Positions 1 through 7,271 of a stretch of DNA of 23,473 bases are shown here, in pieces. The stretch's first letter is position 1. Every line of letters starts with the position of its first letter. The notes below the pieces were generated by a model. It was not told the DNA's origin. It was given only the letters and a program-made list of their open reading frames with translations, and searched no databases. Source of the DNA: Dehalococcoidales bacterium (lineage in GTDB: Bacteria > Chloroflexota > Dehalococcoidia > Dehalococcoidales > UBA3254); contig JAFGOB010000026.1 of the NCBI GenBank assembly GCA_016926695.1, positions 1 through 23,473 on the forward strand, given 5' to 3'. A program made the position numbers and the translations under genes.

Positions 1-62
1 GGAGGGCTTACGTCCCGATAAGGGAACGGGATGTATCGGGGAGCGAGAGTCTCTTGAATCTT
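1..62. repeat. Repeat-like intergenic segment with hairpin
   Basis: This non-coding stretch lies downstream of the presenilin-like gene. A perfect 7-base inverted repeat (CCCGATA at 14-20, TATCGGG at 34-40) encloses a 13-base loop. The segment also carries a 15-mer, GAGAGTCTCTTGAAT (46-60), found on the opposite strand at 9329-9343 in another intergenic gap. No T-run follows the stem, so I do not call a terminator. It resembles small dispersed non-coding repeats, but membership of a family is inferred. Confidence 0.4.
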
Positions 63-85
63 AGATTTTCAGCAGCATCGATAGG

Positions 86-1030
86 TTAATAACAGAAATA
101 TACCGCCAGGAAACCGGCGATGGCACAAAAGCAGATGGGAGGCAGGGCGGGGAGGGGCTTACCCTTAAGCAGGAAGATTTGCAGCATGTAGGCGAAAATC
201 AGGCCGGCCACAGAGGCCCCGGCTACCGCCGCTGCCCCGTTGAATCCAAAAGCAAAATAGACCGAAACCACCAGTATCAGGGGAAAGCCGATGTCGCCTC
301 CACCCAGCAAAGAGAAGTCCCTCTCTGCGGACTCTTCTTCAAAGAGCTTTTTGACACTGGACCCTTTCAGGTTAAGATTCCAGTCAGGCAGCTTTTTGGG
401 GAGAATGAAGGCGGGGAGGGTATCGGCCTCGGAGAGTTTTTTAGCCATCCACATCATGTAACCGAGCGCTACCGCCAGTATATCATAGACCGAAACCGCC
501 AGGAGGATCCAGACCACGGTCCAGGGAGAGACCAGTGCGCCGAAGACGCTGCCCACACTGACAAGGGTGAGTAAAAGCAGCAAATTTTGCAGCCATACCA
601 AAGGCAGGAAGAGCCAGAGCAGGCCCAGCACTACACCGGCCGCGATAGCCGCCGGGACGGAGACCAGCAGGCCCAGCAGGATGAAGATTCCCCAGGCATA
701 GAAAACCGCGAATAGCAGTCTCAGCACAAATTTTAGTTTGGAGACCGGGATCAAAAAAAGCACTATACCCATAACGATTACCACGCCGAAAAAATAGCCC
801 AGGACGGGCAGCAGCGAAAATTCCGGCATAGTGAAGGGCTGGGCTTCCACATAGGCTTTTTCGGGGGGTAATATAAAAAACGTGACGATCAGTCCCAGGA
901 TATAAAGCAGACAGCTCCATAAGACGGGTTCCAGGCTGGTCCTCTTGGGGGCAGTATTATCGGCGGCCAAAAAACACTCCTTTAATCCGTCTAATAATAC
1001 ATTCAGGCCGAGGTTTGTGTCAAGGGTCAT
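86..1030 (-). CDS. Presenilin/signal-peptide-peptidase-like intramembrane aspartyl protease
   Basis: A 314-residue, strongly hydrophobic protein with about nine predicted membrane segments between residues 37 and 313. It carries all three signatures of the presenilin/SPP (GxGD, A22) protease superfamily in the right order: a YD aspartate in a membrane helix (SVYDILAVALG, D183), the GxGD aspartate (LLGGGDIGFP, D246), and a C-terminal PAL motif (KPLPALPP, residues 294-296). Family members cleave transmembrane helices of substrates inside the membrane; the substrate here is unknown. A charged linker (about 197-239) between the two catalytic helices matches the cytosolic loop of the family. The ATG at 1030 has no convincing ribosome binding site. 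The gene stands alone, downstream of a divergent-looking gap and next to an MFS gene on the same strand. This family is better known from archaea and eukaryotes than from bacteria. The motif set makes the assignment firm, while activity is inferred. Confidence 0.88.
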   Translation of the reverse strand: MTLDTNLGLNVLLDGLKECFLAADNTAPKRTSLEPVLWSCLLYILGLIVTFFILPPEKAYVEAQPFTMPEFSLLPVLGYFFGVVIVMGIVLFLIPVSKLKFVLRLLFAVFYAWGIFILLGLLVSVPAAIAAGVVLGLLWLFLPLVWLQNLLLLLTLVSVGSVFGALVSPWTVVWILLAVSVYDILAVALGYMMWMAKKLSEADTLPAFILPKKLPDWNLNLKGSSVKKLFEEESAERDFSLLGGGDIGFPLILVVSVYFAFGFNGAAAVAGASVAGLIFAYMLQIFLLKGKPLPALPPICFCAIAGFLAVYFCY

Positions 1031-1134
1031 TATCGTATTATGTAGTATTTCCTGACAGATACCGGTTCATACGGTCCCGTTCATCGGTTTTTATCGTCCG
1101 TTATTTTATTTAATAACAACTGATGGAAATTGGT

Positions 1135-2385
1135 CTATTTGGATGGACGCGTGAAGAAGATCAGCGCTGCACTGATGATATAACAGCCAATGAAAGAGAA
1201 CAAAGCCATATGGTAGCTGCCGGTAATATCAAAAATATAACCTGTGAAAGCAGGGCCGGCCAATTGCGGTATAACGGAAAATATCGAAAAAATCCCCAGC
1301 ATTTTACCTACTATTGACCTGTCGAAGTAGCTTGCCACCAGAATGGGCAGGAGTGCAACTACTCCACATTCCCAGAAGCCCCAAAAAACAATAAACAGCC
1401 AGCCGCCCCACATTTTTTCTTCCATAAACAAGGGCGCTACTGCTGCCGCTCCCAGGACCAGGGCGATTATCGTTACACATTTTATTGATATCCTGTCTGA
1501 AACATACCCGAGAGCAATTTTCCCCGCGAGACTGAATAGACCCAGAACACCGATCATCGTTCCCACTGTTATAGCCGGGATACCTTGATCGGTGAACAGC
1601 GAATATCCATGCTGAAAAATAGATAAATGCCCGAAAAGATAAAGAGAATGTAATATTGCTATTCCCCAGAAAGCCGGCATTTTTACAATATCTTTCAGTG
1701 CTTTCCCGGACGCCTTATTATCAACTGCACTTTCACCTGTTGAAATATTGCCGGATTCCGAGCTATCACCATCGACAGAAAGTCCCATGACTGCCGGGTT
1801 CTGTTTGGCCAACAATAGTGCTGAAGGTATCATCACCACCCAGGTCAGCAGTCCCATTACTCCCCATGAAAGCCTCCAGCCGATACTGGAGATAAGATAG
1901 ACTGATAAAGGTGATAAAATAAAACCGCCCAATCCCTGTCCCGCAGTCGCTATTCCCATAGCTCTGCCCCGCTTTTTGGTAAACCAGTTGGAAACCATTA
2001 CCATAACCGGAATGGATACAAAACCTGCTCGAAATACGGCCAGAAGTGAAAAAGCCACAAATGCCTGCCAGAGTTCATGAACGTAACCCACTGACATGAG
2101 ACAGACGCCTGTGGCAAAGGCGCTTATCGCCATTATCCGGCTTGCACCGTATTTGTCCACAAAGTCGCCTATAAAAGGACCGGCAAAAGCCGCAAGGATT
2201 GCTCCGACTGACATGGATAAGGCTAAATCGCCTCTGGACCAGCCCAGGTCGCTGAACATTGCCTGGAAGAAAATACTTGTTACGTAGGACATTACCCCTA
2301 TGCCAATGAATTGGGCAAGAACAGCAACTCCTACTATCCACCATCCATAAAATATTCTGGGAGTTCTTATTAGTTTGTTCCTCAT
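1135..2385 (-). CDS. MFS transporter (oxalate/formate- or monocarboxylate-type)
   Basis: A 416-residue major facilitator with twelve apparent membrane segments. The N terminus (RIFYGWWIVGVAV) is typical of the oxalate:formate antiporter/monocarboxylate group. The loop between helices 2 and 3 has the MFS motif A form (GDFVDKYGASR, about residues 73-83). The central cytoplasmic loop (about 203-230) is polar and separates two six-helix halves. The second half repeats the pattern (LGYVSDRISIK). The likely role is uptake or exchange of a small organic anion across the cytoplasmic membrane; the substrate cannot be read from sequence. The ATG at 2385 lacks a good Shine-Dalgarno; the preceding 20 bases are A/T-rich. 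It is transcribed divergently from the regulator at 2627, which may therefore control it. An imperfect inverted repeat (2412-2440) lies in its upstream region. Confidence 0.85.
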   Translation of the reverse strand: MRNKLIRTPRIFYGWWIVGVAVLAQFIGIGVMSYVTSIFFQAMFSDLGWSRGDLALSMSVGAILAAFAGPFIGDFVDKYGASRIMAISAFATGVCLMSVGYVHELWQAFVAFSLLAVFRAGFVSIPVMVMVSNWFTKKRGRAMGIATAGQGLGGFILSPLSVYLISSIGWRLSWGVMGLLTWVVMIPSALLLAKQNPAVMGLSVDGDSSESGNISTGESAVDNKASGKALKDIVKMPAFWGIAILHSLYLFGHLSIFQHGYSLFTDQGIPAITVGTMIGVLGLFSLAGKIALGYVSDRISIKCVTIIALVLGAAAVAPLFMEEKMWGGWLFIVFWGFWECGVVALLPILVASYFDRSIVGKMLGIFSIFSVIPQLAGPAFTGYIFDITGSYHMALFSFIGCYIISAALIFFTRPSK

Positions 2386-2411
2386 GTTTATTTTTAAGAA
2401 GGTACTGGACC

Positions 2412-2440
2412 GGTGGTAAAAATGTACGACTTTTACTACC
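2412..2440. promoter_or_regulatory. Inverted repeat upstream of MFS gene (possible operator)
   Basis: Arms GGTGGTAAAA (2412-2421) and TTTTACTACC (2431-2440) are complementary at nine of ten positions, separated by 9 bases. The site lies 27 bases before the MFS start in the divergent region shared with the GbsR/MarR-like regulator. It could be a regulator-binding site or an mRNA leader hairpin. Confidence 0.35.
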
Positions 2441-2594
2441 TCTGGACGTTGTCATATTTTCTCATTTATCCAACGGTCTTTCAAACTGATCGATAGTATT
2501 GTGCACGGCCAAACCGGGCTGGTTTTTCCGGTAGTACAGGACGATAAAACGGAAATGGATAACTCATGAAAAATATGTTATCTTATATATCGAA

Positions 2595-2614
2595 CGTTTA
2601 AAATTTATAAAACG
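2595..2614. promoter_or_regulatory. AT-rich quasi-palindrome before regulator start
   Basis: CGTTT (2595-2599) and AAACG (2610-2614) bracket an AT-rich centre just 12 bases before the regulator ATG at 2627 and directly before its ribosome binding site (GGTGG, 2618-2622). The spacing suits an autoregulatory operator of a dimeric winged-helix protein. This is inferred from position and symmetry only. Confidence 0.3.
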
Positions 2615-2626
2615 ACAGGTGGAATA

Positions 2627-3184
2627 ATGACGGATGATCTTGACAGGGCCAGGGAAGACCTGGTGCAGGAAATCGGACGGTTGAGCTCTTTTGCGGGATT
2701 CAATAAGGCCATGGGGCAGATTTACGCGTTGCTTTATCTGAGCAGCGAACCCGTTTCTTTGACCGGGATTGCCCAGCAATTGGGAATCAGCAAGGGAAAT
2801 GCCAGCCTGAATATTCAAATAATGGAGCGCTGGGGACTGCTCCATCCGGTCAGCAAGAAAGGCGATCGCAGGGACTATTACCAGGCTGAGACCGATTTCT
2901 GGAAAATTGTACGGGATATCATTAACGAAAGAGACAGGAAAGAAATTGGTCGCACTATCGATGCCATAGAGGGTATCCTGAATTCGATCAGCCTTGAAGG
3001 AGAAAATCAAAGCAGCCCTGAAGGCCGTTTTTACCGGGAACGTCTGGGGCGAATGCTGGAGTTCGGCAATGCCGTAAACCAGATAATACAGGCTTTCCTC
3101 GCTATGCACAATTTTGAGTTGAATAGCTTGAAACGGTCAGGTTTTGAACCAGACCAATCTAAACGGATTAAACTGGATGATTGA
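2627..3184 (+). CDS. GbsR/MarR-like winged-helix transcriptional regulator
   Basis: A 185-residue DNA-binding protein. The segment from about residue 42 to 90 reads as a winged helix-turn-helix: the recognition region is SLTGIAQQLGISKGNASLNI, followed by a wing with RRDYYQ. This is the pattern of the GbsR family, a MarR-like group whose B. subtilis founder represses osmoprotectant genes. The C-terminal part (about 95-165) is helical and probably dimerises. A Shine-Dalgarno (GGTGG) sits 4 bases before the ATG. The gene heads a plus-strand cassette: its stop overlaps the upstream in-frame region of the SRPBCC gene, and ArsA follows. It also faces the MFS gene divergently. It probably controls this cassette and perhaps the transporter. 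The ligand is unknown. An unrelated 181-codon antisense frame over the same bases is a shadow. Confidence 0.78.
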   Translation: MTDDLDRAREDLVQEIGRLSSFAGFNKAMGQIYALLYLSSEPVSLTGIAQQLGISKGNASLNIQIMERWGLLHPVSKKGDRRDYYQAETDFWKIVRDIINERDRKEIGRTIDAIEGILNSISLEGENQSSPEGRFYRERLGRMLEFGNAVNQIIQAFLAMHNFELNSLKRSGFEPDQSKRIKLDD

Positions 3185-3221
3185 AAAACGTCTCCTGTCG
3201 GACAGGCCAATGGAGGAAAAA

Positions 3222-3869
3222 ATGATTCTGGATGATTTATTGCCTGAATATAATTTCACTGAAATTCACCATAACAAGGTAAAAGCCTCTACTGAAGCCG
3301 TCTACCGCGCCGCGGTCGAGATAACACCGGTAGAAATAAATTTCATCATGCGGCTGTTGTTTTTCCTTAGCGACCTTCCCGAGAGGGCAGTGGGTAGAAA
3401 GGCCAGCATGACGGATAAGCGGCGGCCGTTGCTTCAGGAAATGCTGCAAAGTGGTTTTACCCTGCTGGCTGAGCAGGAGCCCCATGAGATCGTTTTCGGT
3501 CTGGTGGTGCCCGGTAATATCGGTCGATTCTGGCAGAAATCGAGTGCGCAGAATATTGTGCCGGCGGATGCCGGGGAGTTCCTGGCCTTTAACAATCCGG
3601 ACTATCTTCTGGTGGTGGGCAATATTCTGGTGGGGGATATGGATGAGTCCGGTATGGTCGATATCAGCACCGAGAGCCGCACCCGGGCATTAAGCCGGAG
3701 GTCATACAAAAAATTCATCCCGTACTGGCGCATTATCCGTCCTTTCAGCGGACTTATCCGCAGATTATGGCTCAGAGGCATAAAAAGACGGGCTGAGCTG
3801 CGAGGTTATACACCCGCCGGAACAAACCGGACTTTGTCATCGGGTTTCAAGCCGGGAATCCGAAGTTAG
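3222..3869 (+). CDS. SRPBCC-like (START/Bet v 1 fold) protein
   Basis: A 215-residue protein with the layout of uncharacterised SRPBCC proteins: an N-terminal LPEYNFTEIHH strand, a conserved polar centre (LAEQEPHEIVFGLV), the TESRTRAL strand, and a C-terminal FIPYWRIIRPFSGLIRR helix. The fold typically encloses a hydrophobic pocket for lipid-like or polyketide-like ligands; nothing here identifies the ligand. In-frame ATGs exist at 3144, 3177, 3210 and 3222. I prefer 3222 because GGAGG (3212-3216) lies 5 bases upstream and the protein then begins just before the conserved LPEY segment; the longer starts overlap the regulator gene. The Arg-rich tail (about 165-195) could favour contact with acidic lipids. 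ArsA-HSP20 follows after 21 bases, so co-expression is likely. Confidence 0.68.
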   Translation: MILDDLLPEYNFTEIHHNKVKASTEAVYRAAVEITPVEINFIMRLLFFLSDLPERAVGRKASMTDKRRPLLQEMLQSGFTLLAEQEPHEIVFGLVVPGNIGRFWQKSSAQNIVPADAGEFLAFNNPDYLLVVGNILVGDMDESGMVDISTESRTRALSRRSYKKFIPYWRIIRPFSGLIRRLWLRGIKRRAELRGYTPAGTNRTLSSGFKPGIRS

Positions 3870-3890
3870 TTCACCTCAGGAGGAACGGAA

Positions 3891-5081
3891 TTGAGAGTAT
3901 TGCTTTATACGGGTAAAGGTGGTGTGGGTAAGACCACGGTTGCCGCGGCTACGGCCCTGAGTTGTGCCGGGAGAGGTTACAGGACACTGGTAATGAGCAC
4001 GGATACAGCTCACAGCCTGGCTGATTCTTTTAACCTTTCCGCCGGTCAAACACCAACGGCCCTTGCCGATAATCTGTGGGCACAGGAGACTGAGCTGGCA
4101 GGGACGGTTAACGAACAATGGGCTATCGTACAGCAATGGTTTTCAACACTGCTGGCATGGCGGGGTATAAAAGAGGTAGTAGCTGATGAAATGGCCTTTC
4201 TGCCGGGTATGGAAGAGCTCTCTTATTTGCTTTACCTGGTCAACTATGCTGAGAGCGGGCAATATGATGTAATTGTCGTTGACTCGGCGCCCACGGGCGA
4301 AACAATGCGGCTGCTGGGCTTTCCGGAGATGTTAAACTGGTGGATGAAACGGCTGTTTCCCGTCCAGAGACGGGTGGCGAAGGCAGTCCGCCCGGTACTC
4401 AAACCGGTGCTGAATATCCCTGTCCCGGATGATGAGGTACTGGACTCTGTTCAGCAACTTTTTCCCCAGATAAACAAGATGCGCGATCTTCTTTCAGACC
4501 CGCAAATAACATCGATGAGACTGGTTGTGAATCCTGAAAAAATGGTTATCAAGCAAACGCAGCGTACTTTTACCTATCTCAATCTTTATGGTTATCCCAC
4601 GGACCTGGTGGTCTGCAACCGGTTGATACCCGATAGTGTATCAGATCACTATTTCGATTACTGGAAGACCAACCAGCGGCAGTATTACCAGGAAATAAAG
4701 GAACGCTTCTCTCCCTTGCCTGTTCTGACCCTTCCGCTTTTGGAACAGGAGGTAGTGGGGCTTGATATGCTGAAAAAGACCTCGGATGAGCTTTATAAAG
4801 ATCGTGATCCCGTGGAGATATTCTACCACGGTCAGGTCCATAATTTTGAGAAAAAGGACGGTCATTATACACTGCGTTTCGATTTCCCATATACCCGGAA
4901 AGAGGAAATTTCCCTGATAAAGAACCAGGATGAGCTGATCGTACAGATAGGGGCCTACCGCCGCAATATCATCCTGCCCAGGGCCGTAGTCAACCTGGAG
5001 GTAGGGGCAGCCAGGTTCGAGGAGGGCAGGCTGGTGATCAGGTTTAATAGCGGGGACAAAGTCCCGGATAAGCAAAACTAG
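3891..5081 (+). CDS. ArsA/Get3-family ATPase with C-terminal HSP20-like domain
   Basis: A 396-residue single-domain deviant-Walker ATPase. Visible motifs are the P-loop GKGGVGKTT (8-16), switch I TDTAHSLADSF (37-47), switch II VVDSAPTGET (129-138) and the adenine-side CNRLIPD (242-248). Between 100 and 175 runs a helical, partly hydrophobic region like the client-binding part of Get3/TRC40. The C terminus (about 315-386) is a beta-rich HSP20/alpha-crystallin-like domain, as in bacterial ArsA_HSP20 proteins. Only two cysteines occur (25 and 242), so neither the three-cysteine metalloid site of arsenite-pump ArsA nor the Get3 CxxC zinc motif is present. A chaperone or targeting role is thus likelier than arsenite export, but unproven. 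The start is TTG at 3891, supported by AGGAGG about 8 bases upstream. The 75-residue orphan follows after 14 bases. Confidence 0.85.
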   Translation: MRVLLYTGKGGVGKTTVAAATALSCAGRGYRTLVMSTDTAHSLADSFNLSAGQTPTALADNLWAQETELAGTVNEQWAIVQQWFSTLLAWRGIKEVVADEMAFLPGMEELSYLLYLVNYAESGQYDVIVVDSAPTGETMRLLGFPEMLNWWMKRLFPVQRRVAKAVRPVLKPVLNIPVPDDEVLDSVQQLFPQINKMRDLLSDPQITSMRLVVNPEKMVIKQTQRTFTYLNLYGYPTDLVVCNRLIPDSVSDHYFDYWKTNQRQYYQEIKERFSPLPVLTLPLLEQEVVGLDMLKKTSDELYKDRDPVEIFYHGQVHNFEKKDGHYTLRFDFPYTRKEEISLIKNQDELIVQIGAYRRNIILPRAVVNLEVGAARFEEGRLVIRFNSGDKVPDKQN

Positions 5082-5095
5082 CAGGAGGTAAAGCG

Positions 5096-5323
5096 ATGGC
5101 CAAAGGCCGCATTGAATGGGAATACGATACTGAAAACGGACTGGTGCTTCGTTTCAATCCGGTACCCGGCATACTGGCCGATGGGGAAGTCCGTCGCCAC
5201 ATACTTTCGGCCAGAAAAGAGATGCTGCTGGCGCTGCGCAGCCTGATTGACGTTGCTGTCGAACGTACCGAAGGGAAGGAAGGCCAGGGCAAAAACGGCG
5301 GGACCAGGATAAAGGTAGACTAG
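5096..5323 (+). CDS. Small conserved-looking orphan in ArsA cassette
   Basis: A 75-residue protein that I do not recognise. Its N-terminal half reads as beta strands (GRIEWEYDTENGLVLRFNP), a short loop (VPGILADGE), then one amphipathic helix (about 33-57: HILSARKEMLLALRSLIDVA), and a charged Gly/Lys tail. There is no signal peptide, membrane segment, Cys or recognisable catalytic motif. AGGAGG lies about 8 bases upstream of the ATG, and the gene begins 14 bases after the ArsA-HSP20 stop, so it is almost certainly co-transcribed and translated. The tight linkage suggests an accessory subunit, regulator or adaptor of the ATPase or SRPBCC protein. That is inference from context only. No clear terminator is visible in the 86 bases that follow. 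Confidence 0.62.
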   Translation: MAKGRIEWEYDTENGLVLRFNPVPGILADGEVRRHILSARKEMLLALRSLIDVAVERTEGKEGQGKNGGTRIKVD

Positions 5324-5409
5324 TATAACGTCTCAGATTTCTCTAGACAATTTAGTTTAGTTGAAGTATTGGTATTTTTTCCGAAAGACATTACACCAGG
5401 AGTCCCGGC

Positions 5410-6375
5410 TCAGGAATTATCCGTCCGATCATAAAGCGTTCTGTTCTCGCCGAAGGTACGGATGAAATGTTTTAAGGACGCCTCGCAGTCATACCTGGTC
5501 TGCCATCCCCAGTCCAGTCTTGCCCGGCTGCCGTCCATTTCCCTGGGCCAGCTTCTTACTATCTGCAACATAGCCTCCTCAGGATGGAATGTTATCCTGG
5601 CGGAGGGTATATGTTTCTTTATCGCAGCCGCCAGCTCGCCGGCGGTCGGGGAAAATCCCTCGATATTATAGACGCGTCTTTTAAGACTGGATTCAGGTGC
5701 GCTCTCAAGCGAAATCATCGCTTGCACCGCGTCTTCTATGTATAAAAGGGGAATTCTGGCATCTTCATCCACGAATACGCTGTAGGGCCTTCCCGCGGCT
5801 GCTTCCTGGACCATCAAGCTGCTGTAGGCGCTGGCCCCGCCTCCGCCCCGCCCCGGACCTATTACCGAGGGCAGCCTGAGACCCCTGAAATTTACCCCGA
5901 ACCTGGTGTGATAATATTCTCCCATCAGCTCACTGGATACCTTGGTTACTCCATAGATCGTTACCGGTCTCTGGACGGTATCATCGTGTACGCGTTCTTC
6001 CACTCCCGGGCCGTAGGTGGAGATTGAGCTGATGAGTATCACCTGCTGCGCCTGGAACAACCTGGCCGCTTCCAGGATATAAAGCGTACCGCTGGAATTG
6101 ACCGCATAGGCGGTCAGGGGAGACGACTCTGCGGAAGCCGAGAGCAGGGCGCCGGTATGGAAAACGGTTTCTATACGGTTTTCTTTAAACAGGTTGATAA
6201 TATCCGCCCGGTTACCCAGATCGCCCCGGACGACTGTCACTTTATTTTTGAAGTCATCGATCAATCCGGTATTATCTGTAACATCCAGTATTATTACTTC
6301 TTTACCCATATCGACCAGTTTGCGGGCCAGGTGAGAGCCTATGAACCCCAGCCCTCCGGTAATCAGCTTTGCCAT
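5410..6375 (-). CDS. NAD-dependent epimerase/dehydratase (extended SDR)
   Basis: A 321-residue extended short-chain dehydrogenase. The Rossmann motif GGLGFIG (7-13), an Asp after strand 2 (D31), the SSIST catalytic Ser/Thr segment (116-120) and the YGVTK catalytic Tyr-Lys pair (Y141, K145) are intact. Such enzymes oxidise and epimerise or dehydrate nucleotide sugars, or in some subgroups oxidise threonine. The substrate-binding C terminus does not let me choose. The reading frame extends 35 codons further upstream, but the ATG at 6375 is preferred: AGGAG lies 6 bases before it, the Rossmann strand follows at once, and a TATAAT promoter (6412-6407) would exclude the longer form. It is divergent from the DUF169 gene. 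Confidence 0.85.
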   Translation of the reverse strand: MAKLITGGLGFIGSHLARKLVDMGKEVIILDVTDNTGLIDDFKNKVTVVRGDLGNRADIINLFKENRIETVFHTGALLSASAESSPLTAYAVNSSGTLYILEAARLFQAQQVILISSISTYGPGVEERVHDDTVQRPVTIYGVTKVSSELMGEYYHTRFGVNFRGLRLPSVIGPGRGGGGASAYSSLMVQEAAAGRPYSVFVDEDARIPLLYIEDAVQAMISLESAPESSLKRRVYNIEGFSPTAGELAAAIKKHIPSARITFHPEEAMLQIVRSWPREMDGSRARLDWGWQTRYDCEASLKHFIRTFGENRTLYDRTDNS

Positions 6376-6406
6376 ACGGTTCTCCTTTCCCCTGTTTGTT
6401 ACGTAC

Positions 6407-6412
6407 ATTATA
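6407..6412 (-). promoter_or_regulatory. -10 element for epimerase gene
   Basis: A perfect TATAAT on the minus strand, about 31 bases before the epimerase ATG, gives a leader that still contains the AGGAG ribosome binding site. The -35 region is only an A/T tract, so the promoter is weakly defined on that side. Confidence 0.45.
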
Positions 6413-6486
6413 TACTCAGAACGGATGATAAAAAATAGCGGGATATCATGTGAGTATATATACGGGAATAGCGTTCTCAAGTGGTC

Positions 6487-6492
6487 TATAAT
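6487..6492 (+). promoter_or_regulatory. -10 element for DUF169 gene
   Basis: A perfect TATAAT ends 22 bases before the DUF169 ATG at 6515. Transcription from about 6499 would give a short leader that just includes the strong ribosome binding site GGGAGGTGA (6501-6509). No good -35 is visible. Together with the opposing TATAAT at 6412-6407 it makes this a divergent promoter region. Confidence 0.45.
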
Positions 6493-6514
6493 ATACCGCA
6501 GGGAGGTGACAAAG

Positions 6515-7261
6515 ATGGATATGGAGCTTAAGGAACGATTTACCGCACTCTGGAGGAAATATTTTAATCAGGCGGAGCTGCCGCTGACTTTCGAGTATAC
6601 AGCCGACAGGGGCAGGCTGGAGGGGATTAACCGCGCATCCGGCAAAGGCTGTGTCATGGCGGAAATATCAGGGGTAAGGAAGGGAATATCAGTGTGGTTT
6701 GATGCTGATTCAACAGGCTGTCCCGGAGGAAAAAGATACCTGGGATTTTCCGACCGGCTGGCCCCGAATTTCGAGTACTTTTTATCCTGCGGGATTCCCG
6801 GAAAGATGGAAGGGGAGCGTTATAAGAAGACCCCGGAGCTGGTAACAGAACTGCTAAACCGCTGGCCGAAATTCAAAGCGCCGGCGCCCTGTGTACTCTT
6901 CCGGCGCTGGGATACGCTGGAAGATCAGGATAATCCGCAGGTAGTGATCTTTTTCGCCGGGGCGGATGTAATAGCCGGTCTTTTTACCCTTTTTAACTAT
7001 GATGTGGCCGATCCCAACGGGGTGATTTGCCCCATGAGCTCGGGCTGTGCCTCGATTGTCCAGAACCCCCTGGTGGAAAAAGACTCGCCGAATCCCAGGG
7101 CTGTCCTGGGGCTATTCGATATTTCCGCCAGGCCTTTTATCGGCGCGGACGAACTGACATTTTCCCTGCCTTTCAATAAGATTGCGGCTATGGTCGGGAA
7201 CATGGAAGAGAGCTTTCTTGTTACTCCTTCCTGGAAGGCGATACAGAAGAGGATAGCTTAG
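6515..7261 (+). CDS. DUF169 family protein
   Basis: A 248-residue cytoplasmic protein matching the DUF169 pattern: CPGGKRYLGF near residue 70, FEYFLSCGIPGKMEGERYKK (about 87-106), the mid-protein FFAGADVIAGL segment, and the SSGCASIV cysteine motif late in the protein. DUF169 proteins are common in anaerobic bacteria and archaea. Their biochemical role is not established, and the conserved cysteines hint at metal or cofactor contact. The ATG at 6515 is chosen over longer in-frame starts because of the strong GGGAGGTGA 5 bases upstream and the promoter before it. The gene ends only 10 bases from the convergent rlmN stop, and I see no separate terminator between them. Confidence 0.8.
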   Translation: MDMELKERFTALWRKYFNQAELPLTFEYTADRGRLEGINRASGKGCVMAEISGVRKGISVWFDADSTGCPGGKRYLGFSDRLAPNFEYFLSCGIPGKMEGERYKKTPELVTELLNRWPKFKAPAPCVLFRRWDTLEDQDNPQVVIFFAGADVIAGLFTLFNYDVADPNGVICPMSSGCASIVQNPLVEKDSPNPRAVLGLFDISARPFIGADELTFSLPFNKIAAMVGNMEESFLVTPSWKAIQKRIA

Positions 7262-7271
7262 TTCCCTGTTC

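Noticed and set aside
14..40. Terminator of the presenilin-like gene
   Set aside because: The 7-bp stem is not followed by a T-run on the minus strand and lies inside a repeat-like segment.
483..920. A 145-codon minus-strand frame inside the presenilin-like gene
   Set aside because: It is a shifted frame rich in Gly, Arg and Ala; the other frame has membrane helices and catalytic motifs.
2564..3109. A 181-codon minus-strand frame over the GbsR-like regulator
   Set aside because: The plus-strand protein has a clear winged-helix pattern and ribosome binding site; the antisense translation has no recognisable motif.
3891..5081. Arsenite-efflux ArsA
   Set aside because: There is a single ATPase domain, the three metalloid-binding cysteines are missing, there is no arsB or arsR context, and an HSP20-like domain is present.
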